Source: Erigeron canadensis (taxonomy: Eukaryota > Streptophyta > Magnoliopsida > Asterales > Asteraceae). From it: 64,000 bases of DNA. Where the stretch lies: positions 37,799,633 to 37,863,632 of the forward strand of contig NC_057768.1 in assembly GCF_010389155.1 (NCBI RefSeq), written 5' to 3'. The notes beneath the pieces are model-generated. The model was not told the origin of the DNA and did no database searches. It saw nothing but the letters and a program-made list of their open reading frames with translations. Made by a program: the position numbers and the translations under genes. Shown here piece after piece: positions 11,015 to 23,369 of this stretch; the stretch's first letter is position 1, and every line of letters begins with the position of its first letter.

Positions 11015-11265
11015 TTTCAAAATCTTTTATCTCAAAAACCGTAAATCGATAAATTATAAAAATTATATGGGTGTTCTTAAAATTTCATGCTCTTTCATTA
11101 GAGATGTCATTCGATATACTTTCGACGAATTTTTAAATCCGATGACGGAGCCTGTACGATTAAGACATTTGGCTATGACACTTTATAACATATCACCTCC
11201 TATCACCTATCATACTCTATGACATATCATCCTCACTATCTCACCGCCGCAACGTGCGGGTATTT
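11015..11265 (+). mobile_element. Helitron-like repeat, family B, copy 1
   Basis: About 250 bp that recur in inverted orientation at 54453-54692 and 58336-58575. The shared core includes TCTCAAAAACCG, GGGTGTTCTTAAAATTTCAT, GCTCTTTCATTAGAGATG and ends with CTATCTCACCGCCGCAACGTGCGGG, where CCGCaacgtGCGG can form a 3' hairpin. The terminal CTRR is mutated in this copy. The 5' end was not located. Confidence 0.6.
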
Positions 11266-11479
11266 GCTCTCATAACTCTAAATCGTCAATGTTGAAAGTT
11301 AGACTTTTAATATATGCGATATTACCACTCTCACCTTAATTAATATAATAAATTCGTTTCTTATTTTTAAAATGTTTTCACAACCCCATTTGTACGAACT
11401 AGTTACATCATTCGACGTTGTCGTTAGTATCACCACCAGTCGCCATCGCCATCACCATCACTGTTGTCATCATCACCGT

Positions 11480-12144
11480 TAGGGGTGAGTACGGTTCGGT
11501 TTGGTTCGGTTTTTGACTAAAACCGAAACCGAACCGTTATAATTCGGTTTTTGAAAATTAAAACCATTGGGTTTCGGTTTTGGTCTATTTCGGTTCGGTT
11601 TTTCGGTTTTAATCGGTTTTTAACCACTTGTGGTTTGGATCAAATTGAGCTTCAAAAGTTTATAAGTTTATACCATATAATTACACCTTAATTAATTTCA
11701 ACAAATTTTCAAAACAATATTAGTAACAATAACACAACAATAATGACAACAAATCCATAAAAGTGAGTTGTACAAACTTCAAACAAATTTTATATATAAT
11801 TATTTATATCTTTTACGCGTTGTTTAATTATACAATTATTAAAACAAATTAATTTTGTTGTGTATTTTCACTTAAAACATATAAATGATATTATTATATA
11901 CACCTAAAAATGCAATTATAATAACATATTTATCAAAAATTAATAATAAAATGATATAAATATAAAATAAAGTAAAAATATATATTTTTGGTTCGGTTCG
12001 GTTTTTATGGTTCGGTTTTTCATTAGAAACCAAAACCAAACCACAACTTTCGGTTTTTAGAAAACCAAAACCAATGGTTTTTTCGGTTTTCGGTTTTTTC
12101 GGTTCGGTTTTTTCGGTTTTCGGTTCGGTTTTTGCTCACCCCTA
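11480..12144. mobile_element. hAT MITE with CGGTTCGGTTTTT subterminal repeats
   Basis: Left end TAGGGGTGAGTACGG, right end GCTCACCCCTA, flanked by ATCACCGT (11472-11479) and ATCACCAT (12144-12151), an 8-bp duplication with one mismatch. Many copies of CGGTT(C)GGTTTT on both flanks (11490-11640 and 11985-12135, mirrored as AACCGAAACC) surround an AT-rich core with no ORF. TAGGGGTGAGC ends with this repeat are typical of a widespread dicot hAT MITE type. Confidence 0.82.
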
Positions 12145-12329
12145 TCACCATAGTAAATGGATACCTTGGTATTATTTTAAAAATGAGAAATAATATATTT
12201 TCTTAAAATTTGCTTCAAAATCATCATAAAATTACAAGATCGTAACATGTAAATTTCATTAGTTTTATCCTTTTAATTTTAAAGGGATTCATATCCTAAC
12301 CAAGCTTTTTTGGTATCTAGACCACATCT

Positions 12330-12470
12330 ACTATTTGCAGCGATAGTCGCTGTAAATAGTGCGGGGCACCCTGTCTGTAATGACAAATCTGACAAAAAAT
12401 AATGGGTCCCCTGTCAGTAATCGCTGTAAATAGTTGGATATGGACAAAAACACCATTATTTGCAGCGATT
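12330..12470. repeat. Quartet of inverted 14-mers (foldback)
   Basis: ACTATTTGCAGCGA (12330-12343) is followed after three bases by its near-complement TCGCTGTAAATAGT (12347-12360). The same pair of arms then recurs more widely spaced: TCGCTGTAAATAGT (12421-12434) and ATTATTTGCAGCGATT (12455-12470). The arrangement could be a small foldback element or two hairpins. It lies about 370 bp upstream of the start codon of the next gene. Confidence 0.6.
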
Positions 12471-12782
12471 GGTTTAATTAAAAAAAAGTGGTCGGGATTC
12501 CAACTGTTAATTTTAATCTTTGATTTTAGTATTTGTAATTATGTCGTGGTTGGATGAATTTTTAGGCTAACAGAAATAAGTTAATCATTTGTCTTAACCT
12601 TTTACTACTACTGTTTGAAAAAAGAAAAAAAACAAAAACACGGACACTGTAATATTATTGAAAACCACCGACAATAAAGAAGGACAGTACAACAGATCTC
12701 ATCACATTATAAACTCGCCCTGTCCAATTTCGGGTGCTTGGATGTGTTGTTTCCATTCACAATCACTATCTAAACCAACAAC

Positions 12783-12828
<46 letters not shown>
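12783..12828 (+). repeat. (AAT)n microsatellite in the 5' leader
   Basis: About 15 uninterrupted AAT/ATA triplets end 13 bases before the chosen start codon of the following gene. The upstream in-frame ATG at 12734 would translate this tract as poly-Asn, which is unlikely to be real because the family-like N-terminus begins at 12842. Confidence 0.85.
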
Positions 12829-12829
<1 letters not shown>

Positions 12830-12841
12830 GAAGAAAAGAAG

Positions 12842-15800
12842 ATGCGGTGGTGGTTGTTATTCGGCAGATCAAGGCGGAAAGCGGTGTCATTTCTATTCTT
12901 TTTAATCGCATCTGCCACTTTCACCGCTGTCGGAATCCTTTTTCTTACCCTTCGTTCACTTGATGATCCTTTCACACTCACTCAACAACATGTTACTACT
13001 ACTTTTACTGACAATAATAAAACTCAAACTACAAAAGTCAAACCATGTGCCACCGTGGAAGAGATGGGTGATGGATATCGTGGTGGATTTATACACCAGA
13101 GTTTACGTGTTCGAGATTTAATAAGACGTCATTTTGATATTAATGGTAAGTATACTTTATGTTATACATAGATTTCATTTGTAGTAATTTTATACAAATT
13201 ACCGCCCTTGAAAGTAATCATCTTACTCATAGCCTGGCTAGCTATAGAAAACAAGTAAACATCTTATATTAGTTTTATATCTGTCATAACTGTGTATTTA
13301 AGAAATTGAACATCAATGGGAAAATGTAAGATTAATGGGAAGAGTACTGCTACATTAGTAGTTGGATAATTAGAGAACTTTTTTTTTTAAAAAAAAAGGA
13401 AAAACAGGTTGGTGTTGGAGACATGGGAAATATCAAAATATGTGTACTAGTGGAATTTATCGGTTAGACGTTGGATGACCATCTGAACCGGACACTAGAC
13501 GAGCTTACTTCGTGATGGGTCCAGGTTGTGGTTGTTGGAAAAATCAACTATTTGGAAGTAGTCGATCACATAGATTGAATGACCAAGGATTTAATTAATA
13601 GTGCATTATGAATACATGAGTATAGTATGATCAAATATAAATATATTTAGGAACGAAGTTGACACAATCCCTTATTCCGATGAAAAAAACCCTTCAGGTG
13701 ATCATTTTCTGAAGTATATCAATAGCTATCACATGAAAGTTTGTAAGCAACTCTAGTCATGCTGACAAAAGATAATAAGTTTTGTAATATACAAAATGTA
13801 ACATGTGATGTGGAAATCAAACTATTACATATTTAGTACTTGTAGCATGATCAAAACTTATCTATATACTGAAGAAGTTTAACATTTTCTTGCATATCTT
13901 TAGAAAACTGCATGAATTTTCTTGTATACACAATTTATATTTTTTTTGTATATCTTTTAGATGCCGAGATGACAATTTAAAGAAATCATTTTATTGTACA
14001 TAATGTTTAGAAAATTACATGCATAGATAATTTATATATGCTGTTCTCTAAAACCAAGGGAATGAGATGACTAACTTCTGTTACAGGTGCTGCTAAAATT
14101 CGAAGTCTTCCACCAGAGGAGTTTTGCAGACAAAGTTTTGTGATCGCAAAAGCATCAGAGGCGGGTTTTGGAAACGAAATGTACAAGATTCTTACTGCAG
14201 CTGCATTGAGTGTAATGTTGAACCGGTCACTGATAATCGGACAAACCAGGCATATTGGTTCTATCTCTATCCATGCTATATATTTCCTTAAGCCCGTTTT
14301 TCAGTTGAATATAGAGCTCTTGCACCACTAAACAATATCAATATTCTTCGATGACTTTATTATTGTCTTCCTGGTCATTTGAATTAAACCAGTACTTATA
14401 TTACATTGAAAGAATACATATTATCCAGTGGGACTGATAGATATAACTTGAGGTTTTGACATGATTTCCAACAATACTTTTACAGGGGAAAGTATCCTTT
14501 TGGGGAGTATATATCGTATACGAATTCTGCTTTCTCCCTAAACGAGGTCAAACATCTGTGGAGACAAAACGGATGTTTGACCACCTATGGCCGACATTTG
14601 GTTATGAGAATTGATGATTTTCAGAGGCCAATGAAGACAAACGTTCTGTGTAGCGATTGGAGGGAGTGGGAAGATCCTATAATATGGTAAATTACAATTA
14701 CAATGCTACCATTCAGTTACTTTCTTGATTAATAAGTTTGTTGAATCAAAATCTAATCTAAGCACGTTGACAGGTTCCAGAACACTACAGATGCTGTGGC
14801 AGCTCAATTCTTTCTAAAGAATATTCACGTCAAGATGAGAAAGGCTGCTTCTGACCTCTTTGGGGAGCTCCAAACTCATCATAGGCCGAATGTTTTTGGG
14901 GAGTTACTGAGAATCCTTATATCTCCTACAGAAAAAGTTAAGCAGGCTGTAGATTCAGTTCTTGGTGGAAGGTCAGAACCGGATATTACATTGCACATGC
15001 GGATGCTTATGAACAGGTGCCTTGAATGCAGCTTTTAGACTCTATATGATACTAATTACTATAGAAGTGGCGATGTTGGCATTTACAAATGGGCCAATTT
15101 AGGTAGTGTTTTATCTCAAACTGGTCAAATAGTCATAAAACGAGGCTCAGCTTAGAGTGAAAAGGCCAAATGGGTTGAAGACTCGAAGGAATTAAAATTC
15201 TTCCAAATTTTTGTGTAATATATACGACATCCTAATCGTATATAATATTAATGTTTTGCCATCTTAATTAATGCACTAGCTAATTTTAGAAGATGGTGGA
15301 GTTCTTAGGGGCAGCTGACTCTAGTATGTCCCATTTGGACCTGGACAAGATATGACCTGCTTCAGTCTGAACCCATTTGACCCGTTACCCAACTCGCTCA
15401 TCTTGCCACCTCAACTAGTAACAGTCAGTGCTTTGGTGGTCAGATCTTGATCTTTCCCTTCCTCGTGAAACTATAGTCCAGGCTTCTTGTTGACATCTTA
15501 AATCTGGTTTTCAGGTCTGTTAGGGCATTGCATGCAGCATTAGATTGTACAAAAAAAGTCTTGCAGAATGCGCAATTAGATTCCAAAGCTAGGTTGGTTG
15601 TAGTTTCAGACACCCCTTCATTGGTGGAGGACATGAAATCAAATTTCGATACATTTGCAGAGGTGATTACCCGGAGTTCCTTTCCTTTTTATATAGAGAA
15701 CAGGACATTGTGATATAAGATCAAGGAAAAGAAAAGTACTATGGTTGTAATGAACTTCTAATAACTTGTAATTAAGTTATGGTTTTAACAGGTCATTCAT

Positions 15801-16802
15801 TTCAACTATGAAAGCTATCAAGGAGAATTATCTGGGCAAAATGGAGTGCATAGTTTAGAATTTAGAACAAAAGATTGGGGACCAGCGCCCAGATGGGTTG
15901 CATTTGTCGACTTCTTTCTTGCATCACGTGCAAGACGGGCAGTTGTTTCTGGGGCCCACAGGCGTGTTGGAACGACCTACGTGCAGTTAATTGCAGCACT
16001 GGCTGCTGCAAATTCAGCCGGTAATTTTTCTTGCTTACCATCATATTGGGGATGGAAATTCCAACTCGCTTCTTCAAAAAAGGGTAAATATGGGCCGTGT
16101 TTCAACTCAAGTGGGTAAATAATTAATTTAGTTGGAAGAAAACCAGGTTGAATGGGTTGAAAGTCGCTCAAAGTCTAATATAATGTAAACAACCTCCTGA
16201 GAGGTATATTTAGAAACTTAAAAGATTAATGTAATATAGTTGCTTTTGTAATCATGATTATCAAATTGCATTTTTGATTAAAATAAACATAAGGTAGTCT
16301 TTAATTTTTTTGGGGCAACCCAACTTGGCCCGTTTTGACAGGTTGCAGAGGACCGCCTTCAATCTGATACTTAAACAGCCCACCAACCTATCTCGCCACC
16401 TCTTCTTTATATTGAAATCAGATACTTTCTGCTGCTAATGTTTGCTTATTGAAAATTTATGTAACAGAGAAAATTGGCGGCGATTCAGAATTTTCCTTTT
16501 TTAGTAGCTTCCAGAGTACATTAATTTCAGAAGGATTGAGTAATCAGGTAGGGTGGGGGCATGTTTGGAACCGATTTGCGGGTCCATTAAGTTGTGGAAA
16601 CCAAACAAATCAATGTGCTTTCACACCATTACTACCTCACGCTTGGTGGGATGGTATGTGGCAATCACCTACCCTGAGGGACATCCACAGGATGGAAGCT
16701 TACGGTATTCGGTTATCAGGGTTAGGTACAATAGATGAGGATCAACTTCTTTCTTTTTGTACCTCAAGGAAAGAAGTTGGAAAATTCATCACACTAATAT
16801 AA
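12842..16802 (+). CDS. Type II membrane protein, possibly SUB1/At4g12700-like; seven exons
   Basis: Exons 12842-13145, 14087-14249, 14486-14686, 14774-15016, 15515-15662, 15792-16020 and 16468-16802 join in phase to 540 residues. A short basic N-terminus (MRWWLLFGRSRRK) precedes one membrane segment at about 14-38, so the bulk is predicted lumenal. The body contains EAGFGNEMYKILTAAALS, LNRSLIIGQTR, HLVMRIDDF, WFQNTTDAVAAQFFLKN, HMRMLMNR and GAHRRVGTTYVQLIAALA, and potential N-glycosylation sites NTT and NQT. The pattern recalls the plant SUB1/At2g04280/At4g12700 group (annotated as calcium-binding) and looks glycosyltransferase-like, but I recall this from memory and could not check it. Intron 2 has a GC donor (14250-14251); using any nearby GT breaks the frame. 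All other introns are GT-AG. Confidence 0.85.
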
Positions 16803-17966
16803 ATAGTTTCGCGAGTGAGTAAAAACAAGAGATGCGATGTATTCAATTTTGAAGCACAACATAAATGTTTAATTCTTAATATCTCTACTATCAATTATTA
16901 TGATGTTTATCTGTACTTGAAGTAACTAACAAGAAATAAATTTCAAACTTGACTTGATAAGCATTGTTATTTTAGAAGCTGAATTGTATAGATTTTATAA
17001 TGGTAGTACATCCAATAATCATTCTATAATGTTCATTAAAACTTGAATTGCCATTAGTATTTTAGTATCTGACCACCATTAACATAAAGATTCTTGTGGT
17101 AGCATCAGAGTGAAAAGAAATCTCACTTATAGTCTTTTATGAAAAATTTGGTAAAAAGAAATATTTCGATGATGATGATCCAACATACTTTGATGCGGCA
17201 TCTTTTGTACTTAGTAAATTTTTTTTGTATATTGCCATTTCAACAAGGAGAAATGTTATGTAAATTATGTCGTACTTATCTTAAGTAAAACAGGGAGGGA
17301 TTATGTAAAATTCAATGGAAGGGTATGTAAAATTCAGAGGAAGCTATGTATGAGAAAGTTATGTAAAATTCAGAGGAAGACTATGTATGTTTATTAAATT
17401 CAAAAGTTTAATTTGTAATTTTTTTAAAGTGGCAGTATCTAAACTTATGTAAAGTTTGCAGTACGGATAATTTTCTCATTCAACAATAACATATATAAAA
17501 CCAATAATATAACAAAACAAATATTATGACACGTCCAAAATATACGACAACCATACTTGACGCTTGCTTTCTTTAGATTAAATGTCCTATTTAAGTACAC
17601 CAAAAGATTTGAACAAGTACTCCAAAATTGAAATTTACTCAGACTATCACACTTAACTTATTATTTAACCATTTTCATTTCTTTGACTCAATTTCTACCA
17701 AAACATACTTTGACCAATGACTTTGAGTCGTGGTTGGGGCCGAAAGTATAAAAGTATCTCTTTAACCTTTTGAATTTGGACAATTGGACACTTGCCATCC
17801 ACGAGTGAGCCAAACGAAATCGTGGATGGTCTTTCAGGCCCCATCTACCACACCTTTCGATTTTATAACCTTTTCATATAGATCAACTCTGTATCGGAAA
17901 GATGTGCATCTCTCCTCGTGACAATCCGAGCAAACTCCACCAATCTCGCTGCTGTTGGTCGCCGAG
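16803..17966. other. Intergenic, with short direct repeats
   Basis: 3' flank of the preceding gene, then AT-rich DNA. Between 17302 and 17393 the phrase TATGTAAAATTCA followed by GGAAG occurs three times, with CTATGTATG between copies, a small decayed tandem array. Nothing codes here. The right margin (17870-17971) is the target into which the copia element inserted. Confidence 0.5.
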
Positions 17967-17971
17967 TGTGT

Positions 17972-18286
17972 TATAAGAAAATGAAATCGAGAGAGAGAAA
18001 TTGAAAATTATCATTTTTATTTCTTATTATTATCCACTAATACAATAATGCAGTATATATATATTTGAATAACTAGTTAACCGCCTCTAATATTTACAGA
18101 ACTCGTCCCTTGACTTCCTAACTTGCTACTTTCTAACCAAAACTATATATTTACATGATATTGCATTGTATAAGACTTTTGCTTGTTGTGTTCTTCATCT
18201 TTGAGCTATATTTCCATGAAACAGAAGCATTTACTTTCGATATTCCTTCAGGTCTGTTGCATTTAGATGCATTGTATGCATCTTCA
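17972..18286 (-). repeat. 3' LTR of the copia element
   Basis: On the minus strand it begins TGAAGATGCATACAATG and ends TTTTCTTATA, 315 bp, differing from the other LTR at five positions. It contains the stop codon at which the RNase H frame ends (18151). Confidence 0.92.
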
Positions 18287-21200
18287 TCCCCCCCACAAGT
18301 TGAGAGGTTGTAAGGATTACAACAACTCAACTTGGATAAGCAATTATAGTGCAGAGCTTTGGATAGTCCTTTGGTTAAGATGTCTGCAATCTGTGATTTT
18401 GAAGGGACAAATTGTGGTAGTATTTGACCAGCTTTGATCTTTTCTCGAACAAAATGACAGTCCAACTCAATGTGCTTTGTTCTTGCATGATGAACTGGGT
18501 TGGAGGCCAAAGCAATAGTAGAAGCATTATCACACAAGGCTAATATGGGAGTTGGAATAGAGACATGAAGATCTTTAAGGAGACAAGTAAGCCATGTGAT
18601 TTCACAATTGCTGTCAGCCAGTGCATGATATTCTGCTTCAGTAGATGATCTGGAGACAACTGATTGTTTCTTAGATTGCCAAGAAATAAGGCTTGTACCC
18701 AGAAAAATGGCAAAGCCAGAAACAGATCTTCTGGACATTTGACAAGCTGCCCAATCACTATCACAAAAATTGAATAATTCAAGGCTGTTTAGTGTGGGAA
18801 AGAAGAGGCCCTGTCCTGGATTGAGTTTGATGTATTTGATTACCCTGATGAGAGCTAACATATGAGCATCAGTGGGGGAATGGGTAAATTGGCTTAAATG
18901 TTGTGCTGCAAAAGCCAAATCTGGTCTGGTAATGGTAAGGTAAATTAATTTTCCCACTAATGTTCTGTAGAGAGAGGAGTCTGGTAAAGGTGTTCCAGTT
19001 ATGTGACTAAGTTTAACAGAGGGGTCCAGTGGTGTAGCTGCAGGTTTAAGATGAGTGATGTTGGCATGCTCAATTAGTTCAAAAGCATACTTCCTTTGGC
19101 TCATGGCAAGTCCACTGTTGTTTCTCAAAAATTCAATACCCAAATAATAGTGAAGTGGACCCAAAGCTTTTGATGCTGAATTGATTATGAAGTTTTCCTT
19201 TCATGGAGTCAATTAAAAGCTGGTTGGAACCACTGATAAGGATGTCATCTACATAGACTAGGAGTGCAATAAAATCAGTGTTGGAAGAGTATGTGAAAAG
19301 AGATGTATCAGCATAGCTTTGTTTGAAGCCAAGGTTTTGAAGGAAGGAGGTCAATTTGTTAAACCATTATCTATTAGCCTGTTTGAGCCCATAGAGAGAT
19401 TTGGTTAATTTGCAGACTGGGTTTGGAGGAGAATCTTTGTAATATCCTTTGGGTAATGACATGTAAACCTCTTCATGGAGATCACCATGAAGAAAAGCAT
19501 TATTGACATCTAGTTGTTCAAGTATCCAACCCTTCTGGATTGCAACAGCTAAAAGGGTTCTCACAGTGACCATTTTTGCAACTGGTGCAAATGTCTCTTT
19601 GTAATCAATGCCCTGCTGTTGTGTGAATCCCTGAGCTACAAGTCTGGCTTTGTATCTCTCAATATTGCCATCAGCATGATATTTAACTCTGTAAACCCAT
19701 TTGCAGCCTATGGGTTGTTTACCAATTGGGAGAGGGAGAAGGGTCCATGTATTATTTAACAATGCCTTTATTTCGTGTGTCATTGCTTCAACCCACTTTG
19801 GATCTTTAGAAGCTTGGATATAGGTGGAGGGTTCTTTGTGTTTGTCAATTATGTTGACAAAGTGGAGAGAAGTGGAAGACAAATTAGAATAGTTGATGTA
19901 ATTAGAGAGAGAGTATTTTGTGGAGGAGGGAATATTAGATTTAGGGAGTTGAAAAGAGTAGTCCAACAGTTTTGTGGATAGTTGTTTTGTCCTGTTTGAT
20001 TGTCTTGGTGGTGGTGGTGGTGGTGGTGGTGATGGTGGGGGAGGTGGGGAAGTGGAAGGAGGAGAGGAGGAGGGAGATTTAGTAGAATCTGAAGTGTGAG
20101 AGATAGAGATGTCAGGGGTGGGAGTAATGGTAGAGGGGGGAATAATATTTGGATTAATGGGTGGAGGAAGATATATTGGAGTATAATGAGTGGTGGGAGA
20201 AAGGGTGGTGGATGAATTTGGTGAGTTGTGAAAGGGAAAGATGTGTTCATGAAAAGTGACATGTCTACTAACAAATGTGGTGTGAGTTTGGAGATTGTAG
20301 AGAAGGTAACCTTTCTGAGTTTGAGGATATCCAAGAAGAACAGAATGAATGGCCCAGGGTGCAAATTTATCAGAAGGATGTGTTGAAGCAAAACATTGGC
20401 AACCAATTGTTCTTAGATGGTCAATGAGTGGTGGTTCTTTGTAAATGAGTTCATAAGGTGTTTTGATATTGAGAACACTGCTGGGTAGTCTGTTGATGAG
20501 GTAGGTGGCAGTTAGAATTGAGTATCCCCATAGATGAATTGGAAAATTAGCTTGAAACTGAATTGCTCTTGCTAGGTCTAAAAGATGTCTATGTTTTCTT
20601 TCTACTCTAGCATTTTGTTGTGGTGTATATGGACAGGAGGTTTGATGAATAACACCTTGATTTTGAAAGAAGGTTGTGAGTTCAGAGTTTGTAAATTCAG
20701 TGCCATTGTCACTTCTTATTGTTTTGATTGTTGTTTTGAATTGATTTTGTACATATGAAAAGAACAATTTTAGAGTGGAAGTGACATGTGTTTTGGCAAG
20801 TAAAAGAAATACCCATGTGGCTCTAGAAAAATCATCAACTATTGTGAGGAAATATTTGCATTTATTCATAGTTGGATGTTTATATGGACCCCAAACATCA
20901 GTATAAATCAATTCAAACAAAGTAGAAGCATGAGAATGACTAATATCAAAAGGTAAATGATGTTGTTTGGACAAAGGACAAATAGTACAATTATTGACAT
21001 CAATACTTTGAATGGAAGTGGAAATACTTGGAATCTTCTTCAAGACATGGAAAGATGGATGACCAAGTCTTGAATGCCAGAGATGAGAGATGGAGTTGTT
21101 GGTAGACATGGTGGTATTGCACAATGATGTTGTAGGAGTGTAGATGTAAAGCCCATGTAGAATGGATCCAAGAAGAATCATCTCATCATGGGCCTGCAAG

Positions 21201-22714
21201 TAGCAATTATCAGAAGTAAAGAGAAGATTGCATTTAGTGGATTTGGTTAATTTCCTTACAAAAATTAGATTGTAGGCAAATTGTGGAATATAAAAGACAT
21301 TATGGAGAATTAAATTTGGTTGAAGTTCAACAGTGCCTATTTGAGTGACAAGAACATGTTGGCCATTAGGAAGACCAATAGAGATGGGTGTTGGACAGGT
21401 GTAGATTTGTTTAAATTTGGCTAAGGTGTTGCAAATGTGGTCAGTGGCACCACTGTCATGTATCCAAGCATCTTTAAGATCATAAGCACAAGTAGCAATA
21501 ACACAATGATAAATGCATGCAGAGATAAAAGAGTACATGAGATCAGAGATAGAATCTGGATTACGTTGTGCAGTGTTCTGCATCATAAGCATGAGTTGGT
21601 TTAGTTGATTTTGTAGTTGGTCCATTCTGCAATGCATTGAAGAGTCATCTTGGTTGACAGATGGTGAACTTTCAGAGAGAGGTGTATCATGAGTAACTGC
21701 TGCAACTGTTGAGTTTGCAGGTGACCTTCCTTTGTGAGCTGATAGTGGTGTTTTAAATTTCCCATAGAGAGGATGACCAGGGGGATAACTAACCAATTGG
21801 TAACATTCTTCTTTTGTATGACCTTCTTTGTAGCATTGACCACAATATACACCTTTCTTGAATGGACTTTTCTTTTCAAATGTTTTGGCAGGATAGGGAG
21901 GTCTTGGTTTGAATTGGTTGAACTGTGATCCTGAGGATGGTTTGTAAGTAGAGTATGGTGGTGTATGGGTAGAGAGGGCAGTTGGTATGGCAGATGGTTT
22001 AGGCAGAATGCCTTCCCTTTGTTTTTCTTCTTGTCTAAGCATGCCATAAGCTTTGGCAGTGTTTGGGAGTGGTTGTTGCAGTAAAATTTGTCCCCTAATA
22101 TTGGCATAACACTCATCTAATCCCATAAGAAATTGAATTAACCTTTTCCTTTGTTCCCTCTCACCATTTTGTTTGCCATTTTCACAAGTGCAATTACAAG
22201 TGCAAGCATGTGGTGTCTCAAGTGCATCTATCTCATCCCAAAAACCTTTCAATTTATGATAATAGACTTCTATACTTGTGTTTTCTTGTTTGAGTTGAGT
22301 CATGTCAACAGTGAGTTGATAAATCCTATGTCCATTTAATTGTGCATAGTGTTCATTCAGCTCATTCCAAAGTGCAGAAGCAGAGTTAACAAAACTGAGA
22401 TTATTACCAATAGATTCAGAAACTGTGTTGAGGATCCAAGAAATTACCATATCATTAGTGCGATCCCACAGTGGTTTGAGAGATGATGTTGCCTCTGGTT
22501 CTTTGTATTCTCCATTAACAATTTTCAGTTTATTCTTTGCACTGAGAGCAATCAACATAGATCTTTTCCAACTGCTGAAATTATCCGAACCAGTTAATTT
22601 CTTTGAGATCAAGACTAACCCTGGATGATCATTTTGATGAAGATACAATGGATGATGACCTGATTCCACATTGTCAGTGATGGTTGTGGTTGTAGAACTA
22701 GTAGTCTCAGGCAT
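18151..22714 (-). pseudogene. copia gag-pol polyprotein, broken by a stop and a frameshift
   Basis: From 22714 the first frame gives 1115 residues. Gag has a zinc knuckle [14 protein letters not shown]; protease has [10 protein letters not shown]; integrase has [11 protein letters not shown], the HHCC region, [17 protein letters not shown] and the Glu in [11 protein letters not shown] starts with [12 protein letters not shown] and includes [16 protein letters not shown] just upstream of 19367 follows [11 protein letters not shown] where this family normally has Gln. RT then continues with YVDDILI, until a one-base insertion near 19165 in an A-run shifts the frame. RNase H (DSDWAACQMSRRSVSG, STEAEYHAL, KHIELDCHFVR) follows to the end. 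Everything else appears intact, so decay is recent. Confidence 0.93.
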
Positions 22715-23049
22715 TTTGACAGATTAATTGCAGAAATTAGGGTTTCAAGAAAAATTAGGGTTTCAAATTTGGGGAAAATCGATCAATTTGCAGGAAGCAC
22801 AAAATTGAGATAAAGGAAGTTGATTATTTTGAGATTGAAAGAGTTTTCTAGTGTTGAATTCACTAGAAATGATTGAATGAAGAAGAAATTTTATCAGAAT
22901 TTGATGAAGAAAGGATGAGCAGGATTTTAGGATTTTGAATGTGAGTGTACAATGATTTTCAATCGGCCAGAATCTATGGCAATTCCGATGAAATTCCGTC
23001 AATTTGATGCCTGAATCAGTGGCGGTTATGGATCATTGCTCTGATACCA

Positions 23050-23364
23050 TATAAGAAAATGAAATCGAGAGAGAGAAATTGGAAATTATCATTTTTATTT
23101 CTTATTATTATCCACTAATACAATAATGCAGTATATATACATTTGAATAATTAGTTAACCGCCTCTAATATTTACAGAACTCGTCCCTTGACTTTCTAAC
23201 TTGCTACTTTCTAACCAAAACTATATATTTACATGATATTGCATTGTATAAGACTTTTGCTTGTTGTGTTCTTCATCTTTGAGCTATATTTCCATGAAAC
23301 AGAAGCATTTACTTTCGATATTCATTCAGGTCTGTTGCATTTAGATGCATTGTATGCATCTTCA
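23050..23364 (-). repeat. 5' LTR of the copia element
   Basis: Same ends and length as the LTR at 17972-18286. It is followed on the minus strand by the primer-binding site. It should carry the promoter of the element. Confidence 0.92.
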
Positions 23365-23369
23365 TGTGT

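Larger units (their letters stand above)
17972..23364 (-). mobile_element. Complete Ty1/copia LTR retrotransposon, minus orientation
   Basis: Two 315-bp LTRs (17972-18286 and 23050-23364) bracket a gag-protease-integrase-RT-RNase H region in the order that defines Ty1/copia. The 5-bp target duplication TGTGT is exact (17967-17971, 23365-23369). On the minus strand TGGTATCAGAGC, complementary to initiator methionine tRNA, directly follows the 5' LTR (about 23038-23049), and a G-rich polypurine tract lies beside the 3' LTR (18287-18296). I count five substitutions between the LTRs, about 1.6 percent, so the insertion is recent. The polyprotein is broken (see its own entry). Confidence 0.95.

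Noticed and set aside
12766..12981. Minus-strand frame with a long Leu run
   Set aside because: The Leu run is only the reverse translation of the (AAT)n microsatellite.
19849..20406. Long open frame with poly-His and poly-Pro stretches on the minus strand
   Set aside because: It is a shifted frame of the Pro/Ser-rich segment between integrase and RT of the copia polyprotein.
18151..22714. A working retroelement as an exciting system
   Set aside because: The standard Ty1/copia order and a double lesion in RT make it an ordinary, inactive element.
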